DNA from: Lepidurus packardi | Taxonomy: Eukaryota > Arthropoda > Branchiopoda > Notostraca > Triopsidae | DNA length: 64,000 nucleotides | Direction: 5' to 3' | Assembly: GCA_023053545.1 (NCBI GenBank) | Contig: JAKZAN010000006.1 | Coordinates: forward strand, 10,696,351-10,760,350 | Position numbers and translations under genes: made by a program | Notes under the pieces: generated by a model | Seen by the model: only the letters and a program-made list of their open reading frames with translations | Databases searched by the model: none | What the model was told of the DNA's origin: nothing | Part shown: positions 21,001-33,000 of the stretch, piece by piece | Layout of the letters: every line of letters begins with the position of its first letter | Numbering within the stretch: position 1 is the stretch's first letter

Positions 21001-24000
21001 GGAAAACTTATTTTTTTTCAAGAAAATTGTTTCCTTTCCAGGGAAAAAGACCACCCCCCAGAAAATACACGTTTGAAACATCTTTTCGAATTAAAAGAGT
21101 AAGTACGAAATGAAGGTATTACCTTGCTAAAAAGGTTGTTAAAAGGCGAGTATTCTTGCACAGGCGAGGTTGATCCTGGTCTGGACCCCATTCCGCCTTG
21201 GGACGAGCCGGAAGATGACATGGATCCGACAGCTGAGACAGTTGATCCAGAGGCGGGAGCAGAGCTGGTTGGCACACCCATGGCCGCTGTGGTGCTCATT
21301 CCCAGGCTGGTAGCTAGACTTGGGACGGAGGATGAAAACACAGCAGTAGCGGAGGCGACCGGTGGAGTTGGCTTGACGGAGGTATTGGTGGTGGTGACAG
21401 AAGCTGCACTGACGGCTGTGCTCGAGGAAACGGGAGGTCTGGGCAAGCCGGTGAGCGACGTTGGCAGACTTGTGACGGGCGCAACGTTCCCTGACTTCTT
21501 GGCAACAACCGGTCCGATAGGCTCGGTCACTTTGGCTGCGAAAGACTGAGACGCTTGAGCCGAAGCTGCACTTAGCGTGGTTGTAGTAACTGTGGACGTC
21601 GCCGATGAAGCCACCAGTACCACTCGCGTTGAGGCAGTGGCAGTAGCAGCCTTTGCACTTGCAGCAGCAGAAACTTTTTTAGCCACATCTACAAGGGAAT
21701 TTAAAAATAAGTAAAAAAAAATACAGAAAAATAAATAACGCAAAGAAATCATTACCTGAAGGGAAGAGTTGTCGTACGGCTGGGCTTTTGCACACGGCGG
21801 CCAATGCAGGAGCTACAGCAGCAAGTAAAGGGGGTGTGATGGTTTCCGAAGCAGGGACAATCTTTTTGGGCGATCCTGGTGTAAAACCCCAGGCCGAAGA
21901 AGCCGTCGGGAGTACAACGGATGTTACTTTGGCTTGGGAAGCACTGGTACTGCTGGTCCCGGTATTGGCCACAGCCCGAGCAGCTTTGGCTGTGATGGCA
22001 CTGCTCAAGGCGGCTTGGTTTTGACCAGAACCAGCTTGGCTACGATACTTTGCGAGCAACTCGGCGAATTCCTTGTCTGGTTCTTTGATCAGAGCTGCGA
22101 TCAATGTTTGCGCCTGTTTGGTAGACTCTGCCGTGCCCCTATGAAAGATAATGAGCAAGCAAAAAGGGTTCTTTACCTTGAAAAATAACGAATGGATACA
22201 CTACTTTCCCAACAAAACAAAGACTACACAAAACAACACGAAAATGATACATAGAAACAAGAAAAGAAAGAGGACATCATCCCTGAGCCTATATCCTCAG
22301 GGATGTTGTTATAAACTTGCAACAAATGCAATGAAAATATAAATGAACAACTGAGAAAATAAAATAAAACATTAATAATGAGTGTACAAAATAAAGAGAC
22401 GCTGGAAAGTGGAATCTTTGAAAGACTTACTTGATCAACACACTCCGATCGCCTGTGTTTTTGCCTTGCTTTTCGACTTCGATATGTGCGCCCGAGATTT
22501 CGCGAATGGCGTTGATGTTGCATCCACCTCGTCCGATGACTCGGCTAATGGCCGAAGAGGGAACGGAGACTTTCTTGGATCGTTCACCATTTTGAATAAC
22601 AGACAAAGTTAAGGCAGACTTGTCAGCAGCACTGACTTTTTTGCTGGTTACGGGCGCGGTGGCAACCTCTCGAGTCGGCGGTTGCTTACGGACTACGGTC
22701 CAGCCTTCTTCGCGCTTGGTTCCGCGCTTAGGGCTCGCTAATGCCACAATAGACACAGGAATGCTCCCTTCCTTCAATGCGTCGATAACGGTAAAGCCGT
22801 CACTGCAAGAATGAAAATAAAAAAAAAGAAATAATTCATTATTTCACAATATTTCCGTTTAAAAGAAAAACAGTAACAAAACTGATCGAAATCGAAAACG
22901 CGTGCTCAATCGATTTAAAACGACAAAATCCACATGTGAGAAAATGTCAAGGAATTAAATCAAACCGATTCGTTACGGAATGATTCGATATTATTCCAAT
23001 TCCGATTCGATATCGAAATGCGAACAACGAGGTTAGTGTTGAATAATCGAATCGTGCCAAAAATAACCCACTCGATTATTCAACATAGCTGACAGATTTG
23101 TATGAAATAGGGAAAAAAAAATCACAATCCAAGTGACTTTAAAATATAAAAAATTAGCAAAAAAAAGCAAAAGAAAACAACAACTAAGAAGTGAAATAAC
23201 AAAAGAGAAACAATCGAAAGGAAGTGACTGAAATCACAAAACTTCGACGGATAAATCACCTAAAGCCAAACCAAGACGACAATGACAAAAACTTACTGGA
23301 TATGACTTTTGATTGCATTCTTTGACACTTTGCTGGAACCCGCTTCTTGCGGTCCACTCTGGGAAGTAGTGGTTGACGAAGACGACACGCTAGTCTCCTT
23401 TTTCCGTTTCTGATTGGTCCTGACAGTGGTAGGCGTGGGTGGCAAAACCACAGGAACAATCTCCGGAGGGGCAATAAGGACAGGACAAACGCCATTGGGC
23501 TTTTTCTCCTCTTTGATCATCGTGGGTAAAAGCGTGGCAAGAGTAGGTTCGCTTTTCTTGCTCTTCTTCTTGGCATTGTTGTTACCCACAACTGCAATTT
23601 GGGACTGAATATGGGCAGGTTTCCCATCAGAGGAAGACGAGGCTTGACTGGAAGCGTCCACGTTGCCATTGGTGTCTTCAAGGGCGTGGCCTTTGATCAC
23701 CTTGACAGTATGGTGGTTGCTTCGCAACAAATCGTTTACTAAAAAAAAAAAAAAAAAATTCAAGAAAAAGTCCAAAGCATAATAAATTAACTTTTTCATC
23801 TTTCCTTAAAAAACAGTAAATCATGAAAAGTAAAAGACGAACCAAAGTCGGACTGACCGTCACTAGCATCTCCATCCGAGTTTTCATCTCCCTCGTTCTC
23901 TTCATTTTCCTCATCTTTCCGGTCTTCGTCATCGTCGTCCCCATCGTCATCCTTCTTCTTTTCTTCCTTCTTCTCCGCCTTCTTCTTCTTCTTTTTCTCT

Positions 24001-27000
24001 CGTCTGCGAGCAGCCGCTTGTCGTTTCATATCTTGTCGGATCTTCTCCATGTCCAGCTCTTCCAACAAATTGGTGGCGTTCTTGTTAGCCTCTGCAGCTT
24101 GGTGGTCTTTGGCCGTACGGATAATTTCCAAGCAATGGTGACATTTCTTCAGCAATTCCTTGTCTGTGATGGTGGTTATGTAGCGGGTCATTTCCTGATC
24201 CGAAGGAAACTGCGTCACGCGCTTCACCATCCATTTAACCACCTTAATGTGGCCTTTACGGAAAGCCGCCATCAGACAAGAGACTTTACGGTTGTCTTGG
24301 GAGTCGATATCCGCGTTGGCTTTAAACAGCAGCTCAACCACTTCCAAATGACCCCCGTTGGCTGCTAACCATAAAGGGGAGTTGCCTTTCTTGTTCTTGA
24401 CGTCTTCCTGAGCCCCGTGCTTCAACAGCAGGTCCACAAACTCCACATGGCCCTTGTCAGCCGCAATGGTGAGGGCAGTATCTCGGGAAGAAGGAACAGG
24501 AGGTGCGTTCACGTCCGCTCCGTACTCCAACAACACCCGACCCACTTCCACGTAGCCTCCACTAGCAGCCTCCATCAGGGGCGTTAACCCGGTCTGTTTA
24601 AAACCGGATACATTGCGTTGTAAAATACGTCCAATATTTATTAAAAAAAAAAAAAAAATGAAAAAGTACCTTGGCTCGGTGCTCTACATTGGCTTTCTTC
24701 TCTAGCAGCAGTTGGACGACTTCATGACGACCTTGGAAGCAGGCGAGCGTTAAGGCCGTGTTGCGATTGGTTTCAATTTGCGCATTGATATCCGAGCCCA
24801 TATCCAAAAGTGTGCGAACTGCAGTGACATGACCATTCATGGCAGCGAGCATCAAGGGAGAAATGCCCAGTTTGGAGCCTGTGCGCGAGTTAATTTCGGC
24901 GCCATGAGCCAACAGGAGGCGAATGATGTTAACGTATCCACCCGAAGCCGCCAAGGACAAGGGCGTATAATCCGATACGTTGCGATGCTCTTTGTTCGCG
25001 CCCCGGTTGAGCAAGAGGTCCACCACTTCGAAACGACCCCCCGAACAAGCCAAGGAAAGGGGCGTGTCTTTGGTACGCTCGGACTGAGCCTCAATACTGG
25101 CGCCATGGGTGAGCAAGATCTCGCAAACCTTTTCGTGGCCCGCCGTAGCCGCCAGGATCAAGGGCGTGAAACCTTTCTTATCTCGATGTTCTAAAATTGT
25201 TTTTACAAAATTCAGAAATATTATTATTTCATTGGTTGCTTTTTACACAACTGTGATGTATTGTACGTACCGATATCTGCTCCTCGACTCAGCAGCAGCT
25301 CGACCAGTTCTTCATGCCCGCCGGTGCAAGCCAAAGTCAAGGCTGTATCATGATTAGAGTCTGTCTCCGAGTCCAAATCTTAAAAAAGACAGAAATTCGC
25401 TTAGTCTAAGAAATTACATTTCCCCAGATGCCGATGCGAGTAGGGAAAGCATACCTGCTGGAGGGTATGGCGTACCTCGAGGAGTGTTAGGCCCACTAGG
25501 GGCTTGTTGTCCATGTTGACCAGACGCTGGTTGGACCGCTCCAGGATGAGGAGGATGCCCGGAAGGAACCACGTTTAGGGATACTGGTACCGAAACCTGT
25601 GTGGGCGTGCCTGTCGTCAAGTATCCCACGGGGAGCGAGTAATCTGGCAGGTCTGGAACGGGTACCGCTCCGGCCACGCCTCCTGTTCCCGTTATAGACA
25701 AGGGGGGGATTCCACTGGCTGAAACACGTCAACATTTTTAAAAATTAGCAAGTTATGCTTATTTCTTTTTTTCATTTCATGGAATAGTATTTTTCCAAAA
25801 GGTAGTTAGATACTTACTATTTTTATTATTATTATGATGATTATTATTATCTCATTACCATTATATTTCTTATTTTAATTTTTTAGTAATTTTTTTTAAA
25901 GAAAGAAAAATTCAAGAATTGGCCTTGTCAGGTACAAATATATACAGAAAAGTGACCAAGCGAATAATAATGGCCCATTTTTCACTGAGAAAATTGTGGG
26001 ATTTTTTTCTTCACCTGCCAAGTAATGAGAGTAGGATTCTTGCAGGGCCGCTGCGGGCGTGGCCACCATAAGACCGTCGTCTGCCCCCTGCGCATGGGCG
26101 TGAGTATGGGTAAGGGGGAGATGGGGGTGAGGGTAGTGGGCGGGGTAGGCAGCTGCCAACACATCAGGAATGCTGACGTTGGTGGCGGAAGAGACGGGGA
26201 AATATGACGCGTGAGCAGGCGGGGCGCCATTACAGGAGAAACTCACCAATCCGCTGCCTAACGGGTTTGAAGGCGTGGTAAATTTCTTTTAATAACCTTT
26301 CTTTCAAACGCAACGGAAAGTTCGAGCCAACCAAAAAAAAAAAGAGGACAAAACTTGTCAAGCGTTACTGGCAGAATCGCTAAAAAGTGGTAAGCAGAAG
26401 GAACGTTGCTGACAAAACAGAAAAGAGGGAGGAGTCTCAATGAAAGGATTGTGGCAGGTGGCCAAGTCAGAAACAGTGCTAAAAACTCGAAAAGGACTAC
26501 ACTCGGTGGGGTCGGAACACCAGAAAAACGTAAGCGGTGAAAAAGAAACACAAATATTCGACGCTGGTGAAAAAGGGCGTGTCTTGAGGATTGCAAGCCT
26601 CGGTTTTACAATTAGAAAGGGAAGCTGTTAAAAAAAGAAGCTTACGCAAGAATTTGTGCTGCAAATCAGCCTAAAATCTTTCATTTGGCATAAAAATTTT
26701 ACTTTTTGCCCCTGAATTCCTGAAAGGCCTTAATTATCATCATAACTGTCGAATTAAAAGTTCTGAAAGACGATTATGGCTTACTGAATTATTGACATCA
26801 CGAGTTCAGATCGAATTCCTAACGTAGAGTCCTGTTATTTTCTATTAATTCCTATTACTAGCGCAAAAAAACAACAACAAGTGAGCGCCTTAGGATAGGG
26901 ACAGCGTGGGGAATTTTCTTCACATTTGAAAAGTTTATATAACCTGTCTAAACCGACCGAAACACGACCACTGTAGGTTGTCTTTCTGTTAGGGCAAAAC

Positions 27001-30000
27001 GCCAGCCCAAGAATTAGGATTCGGCCCGCAAGTTATAAACTGAATATCTATATTTCCCAACTAAAATTATATTTGGATTACACGTAAGTTATATTTATGG
27101 TATATATCTGAGTTATATTTGAATTCCCTGGCTGTTCAAGATAGCGTTTTAAGAGCAGAGGGGCGGAGTTTATTCCTTAACCGATTTTTTCTTAAATACT
27201 GAAAGAAATTGATTGATCGAAAAAGCCGATTACTAAAAGCAAAAAAGGGGAAAAAAGGAATTTCAACGCCAAACGAATTTTTTTTTGTTTTTTAAAAGGA
27301 AAAGTTTGGATTATAACAATTCGGAAAACGAAACGTGCGCTACGGGGCACAGAACAAAGCAAAGCAGAAAACTCTGGACAACTCAGCTCTATATAGGTAC
27401 TGAATCTAAGGGTAAATCTTATTTTAAATAGAAAAGAAAAACGAAAGACAGAAAAAAGGGAAAGGTGGTTTTCTTACTTGTACCATCTAATGCCAATCCA
27501 GGATAGAGATTACTGGCTGCTTGGGCCGATTGGTGGATCAGTTGGGGCACGGCTGCTTGGACTGCAGTACTCGTGGACGACACCGAAGCACTTTGAGTGA
27601 CTGCCGGTATTGCGGCTTGACCTTTCGTCCCCTTTTTCCCGACTTTGGCCGGCTTCTTATCCGGCGACGACGGTGCAGGCGTGGACACCGTGGGCGCGGT
27701 GGTTATGGGCATCCCTCCTAGATTCGGTTGCAATGTTTGAGACTGCGGAATCGCAAACCCCCCTGGAGGGTACGTGGAGGACTGTATGGGCAGATTCGAG
27801 TCAAAGAAGGGTATCGTCTGGCCTTGGACTACGAAAGAGAGAAATGCAGGGTTTTCCTTTTAGTTTAAATGTCCCTTAAACAAACAACAATGCAAGGAAA
27901 ACGTTTGTTTTCAAACTTACGCATTTGACGGGACTGGAGAAGCAATTGATGATGCAGCGCCAACTGCTGCTGTTGTAAGGTTTGATTCGCTTGACTGGCC
28001 GGCGACGCCGTTCCGGTGACGGAGGCTTGCTGGGACATGGACTGGAGCCCAGCAGCAGCTGCTTGGAGTTGCTGGTAGTGGAGCTGTAAGGCGGCCGTGG
28101 TTTGGGCTGCCGTGGGATAGGAGGGGCAAGAGAGATGCGGGTAGGAGAGCACTCCCACTTCCGGAGACAGGAACGGAAGTTGGGCGGCTGCAGCGCTGGG
28201 GGACAGAGCCGGTTCAGCCGCCGAGGAAGACGCGGAGGACGCGGAAGACGTAGGAGGCGTGTCTTCGGTCAAATCGATGCTGCGTTTCTCCGCTCGACTG
28301 GTGCTGGCCACCTCCGTCGTCAATTTCACCTCTTCTAGCGGCTGAATTACGGCGTCTAGCGCGTCTCCTTCTTCGCTGCGATCCAGCCTTCCGACCAAGG
28401 GCGGCACAGAAGAGGACTGGGGAAAGGCCAATTGTTGCTCCACCTAAAGAGACTTGTTAATAGTCCCTTCCGAAGAATGAAAAAAATTATGTACTTGTAG
28501 CTGGAACTGACGGATTTGCTGCTGCAACTGCTGCTTTTGTTGCAGAATTTGCTGGACTCGTTGCTGGAACTGCGCAGTGGCGGCCGCCGAAGCGGAGGCT
28601 TGATTGGCGCCGGTGCGATTGCCAGGACCAGTACCGGAAGTGGCGGAAGCAGCCGCTCCTGCTAGAGCGGGCGCGAGGACTTGCTGTTCCAATTGTTGGA
28701 GCTGCGCCACGTTTTGCTGCAAGGCGGCGAGCTGGACTTGGTTCTGCAACGCGTTTTGCTGCAGCGCGGCTAAGGTGGCTTGGTTTTGCTGCTTGAGCTG
28801 GCGTTGCTGGAGGACTTGCTGCTGCAAATGCTGGTTCAACTGCTGCAGCTGCTGGAGTTGCTCCAACTGTTGATTCTGTTGCTGCAAAGCCACCTGCCAT
28901 TGCTGCTGCTTTTTCACGTTCTTGTTGTCTTTCTTGGAAACGGGCTTGGCTTTGGGACGGTCGGCAGGAGGTAAAGGAATCGTAGTAGAAGACGAAGAGG
29001 TACTGGTCGCCGACACGGTGCTGGAAGTAGCCGTCGTCAACTGGGTGGTAATGAGGCTCAGCGCGCTCGTTGGGACGATGTTGGGGTTGGTGACAATCAC
29101 GCTCTCCCTGACCAGCCCGGGGGAGCTGCTCGAGGCGGTAACCGGAGAGGTCGGAAGCCCTCCCCAGGTCGCGCTGGCCACGAAATCCGCAACGGCCTAA
29201 AACAAAATTACCGTTATGAAATTTTTTTCAGATCGGAGTCAAATGCTAGAGTACAGTAGCTTTTCCTAAGCCAATTGAACTATTTCTTCAAAGAATTTAA
29301 AGCAAAAATCAGATCACTGCCTCCATACAATGAACATAAGACATCCCTTTCTGAAACAAACTAATGCCTCGAGAAAATTTGTTCATTGGAACGTGTTCTG
29401 TAAAACAATGTACTGCCAACTTTCTTAAATGAGGTAAAAAAGAGAAAGCTCTTACAGATTTTTTTTTTTATATAATTTTCAAATTCCTCTCGTGAATTCA
29501 CTTTCCTCATAATAAATAGGCAAATAACGTACCTTGATGTCAACTTTAGGCGGTTCGGAATTGTTGTCGCCAAAGATTTTGACAATGTCTTCCAGGTTGA
29601 TGGTATTCCCTACCCCTGTATGCAAAGGCGAGAAAGCTGAGAGTCCTCCTGCCTTCTCGGTTTTCTCCCTCAGTTCTCGCTCGATACACTAGAATAGGAC
29701 ATTCAAGTTGTCATTTAGCATTCGAATGAAATACAAGCGTCGTTACCTCCAATTCTTCTACACATTGAGATTTATCTGAGAATTCCTCCAAGCCTAACCG
29801 GGGCAAGGATAACTTGAACGGACTTAGACCAAGCGAAACCTAACAAGCAAAACACATGAATAATTCTTTCGCCTAATAAATAATTTCTCCAAAAAAGTGA
29901 TTTTTAAGTTGCAACTAATTCACTAACAAGAAAGAAAACAAGTCAAAAGAAAAAGGGAGTTTCCTTACTTTCCCGTCAGTGTCTCGTTTGACTGTGGAGG

Positions 30001-33000
30001 CGGTAGTGGAGATTGAGGAAGGCGGCTCCACCAGTTTCAGCTCTTCTTCAATGTCTTCATCTTCTTCCTCTTCTTCGGTCGTCACTTCTTCGGGCGGATT
30101 CCGTGTTTGCTGCACCTCCGCGGTCACGAAGGGCTGGTCAAGTTTGGTTTTATTGGTCGAAGACCTGGGACCTGTCGAGGTGGAAGCTGTGGCTTGAGTC
30201 GCTATTACCGCCCCTGCCGCTGCTGTACTACCATTGGCTCCGCTTTTGGCTAAGGTTCCTTCACTCTTTCCTCCTACGCACAAGTACAGAACATCTTTAA
30301 CTTCTGAGTAAAATGCTCAGGAATTTAACTCCTGATGTGCTAAAAATTTAAAGAATAGCGGGTAAGACATGAAATCGTTACCTAGGGTGATATTGGGCAA
30401 CGTTCCTGCAGCGGTGGAAGCCGGAGTAGGCGTAGCTGGAGCAGCGCCTTGGGGCTCCAGTCGTCCATGGGGCGGTACCCGAGGGGCAGGCGTTGGTGTG
30501 AGGGGAGGCAGGGCTAAATGGGAGGTGTCTTCTGTCCCCGTAGTAGTCAAACCGACTGCTTGACCTGCTTGGATCCCCAAGGCGAAGGCCTGGGCCGATT
30601 CCGTGGATACCAAGATGGAATTTGGGTAGTCCAACAGCAGCTGCACCACTTGTGTGTGTCCACTTTTGGCTGCCTCGATGATCATAGTTGAGTTGTCCTA
30701 AAGAGCAAGTGAACATCAAAGTTAGCCTTTGATTTTAAGTCGATTCAAAAAATAAAAGTCAGGAATTTCGTACTTTGAGTCGATGGAAGGGGTTGGCGCC
30801 ATGGAGCAACAAAAGTTCCACCACGGCTAAATGGCCTCCAGCACAAGCCAGGGATAAAGGCGTGTGATCGTTCGAAGACGTTTGCCGGTTGACATCGGCG
30901 CCTTTGGCCAACAGGAACTGGACGGTGCACAAATGCCCTGCTCGAGCTGCTTTCATCAACGGTGTTCGACCTCCTTCCGAGACATGTTCCTAGAACAACC
31001 ATGTGAAGTAGAAACCAAACATTCAAACCGATGTCTGACAATAGTTTTAAGAAAATAGTTTTTAAAAAATGCCATCATCGAGTTCTTTTATTTCCCGACA
31101 AGCTGGGAAAATTATCAGCATTTACTTAGCTGAACATTTCATTTCGTCAGGTTTTCACTTGTAAGCTGTTAAGTTACGCCAGGGGGTTACCTGTTGGCAT
31201 CTGACCTACGTCAGAGCTGGCTAGGTCAGGGGGGAGAAAGCCGGGAAAGAGGAGTAGTCGAGTACAGAGAGTTGAGCGAGAGCAAGCGCGAGAGTAGCAG
31301 TAGCCGAGTTGAAAGTAGCAGAGTCGTAGTCAAGCAAGTGATATTTAGATCCATATTATTCCAATCAAAAGTGTACGAGTGTATCAGGCTTTGTACGCTA
31401 AATACAGGAACATTCTGTCATTAACAAAGCTAATTACTATAAAAGTTCCTTTAATTAGCTAGGGAAACATCAGAAGCAACAGTGCTACTTATAGCGTATC
31501 TTCTATCCGAATTAGCTCAACAGAAATCATGCTGTTCGGAAATTGTTAAAGCTTTTCGGGGGGACTATGGTTCAAAAGTAAGAAGAATACCATTTCGAAT
31601 TAAAGCTCCAGTACACCTTAGCTCGGCATAGGCAGTCAACAAGATACATAGACAAAATTCGGAACAAAATTACTCGAAAACCTATTTTTCCTTTAGGACC
31701 AATGTGTGCCATACTTCCGTTTTGTATTGCAAAGTGTGCTAAAAAAGGCTTTTTTAGTCATCTTATTTCACGTTGCAAATTAATTTCCTTTCTTACAACT
31801 TAACCGGTGACTAGACTTTTCTTTTACTAGCTATGGGTTAAACTTTGACGTTAGAAGGGCGTTTCTCATAACTTATCGCTCAACAATGAATCCAGAATCA
31901 CCCCGTTTGAAAGTCAATTGATCACTATCGCCACCTATGAAGCTTAACAAGAGTGCTTTTTAGTAAATAACAAAATTAAAAACAAATGAAACCCAAAGCA
32001 AAATGCCTGCCTATCTTCCTTACAAATTCGATACCAGCTAGCGTTCTGTTTTGGTAAGCATTATATCAATAAAAAGCCATATTTAATAAGCAGATTTTCT
32101 CTCAACTTATCGCTCAACAATTAATGGGAATCACCCCTTTTGAAAATCTGGTTACTAGCGCCACCTATGAAGCTTAAGAAGAGCTACTTTTGGCAAATAA
32201 CAAAATTCAGAACAAGTGAAACCCAAAGCAAAAAGCTTGCACACTTTCGTTACAAACTCGGAAATCAGTACGCCTTACATGTTTTTTTAAGCACCATAAC
32301 AATGAACGGCCATACTGATTGAGCTGGTTCTATAGAAGAGTTATAGATCTAGTGGCGGAATGATTTATCGTCTTCCGGTGTTTTGCACAACGTGCCAAAT
32401 AGGCTACTGCCCTCGCCAGGGCAAAACACTAACGCAAACAAGGGGTAAAAATGAGCATAATCTTACCAAATCCGCTCCATATTGCAAAAGAAGCTCAGCC
32501 ACGTCCGTGTGTCCATTTTCAGCTGCATAGGTGAGCGCGGTATCCCCAGTACCTGTCTGGGCGTGTACATTCGCTCCGGCTTCCAGTAAATAACGCACCA
32601 AATCTAAATGCCCTTCTTGGGCGGCCTCCATGAGTGGAGTCGAAGCTCCCAACTCCAAATCCGCCCCCGCTTTAATTAGAAAGTCAGCCACCTCTAAAAA
32701 GCCTCCACAACAGGCCAAGGTTAAAGCGGTCTCCTGCGTTTCCTCGGTTTGGGCGTTGATATCAGCTCCTATTCCGTGAAAATTTCTATGAAAATCCTGC
32801 AATATCTCAACAAAGTCGCTCTATAAAATCTTTCACACTACGCTCAATCCCCAATCTACCTTTTTTTAAAAAAAAAAATAATCTCTACCATTGCGAAATT
32901 CCTAAAGTCTCGCTATAAACTCAAAACGTTTTAAAAAATGTTCCTCCTTCGCGGTTCGAGCATAAGGTAAGCGAACTTACCTTGGGACAGTAGTAAGGCC

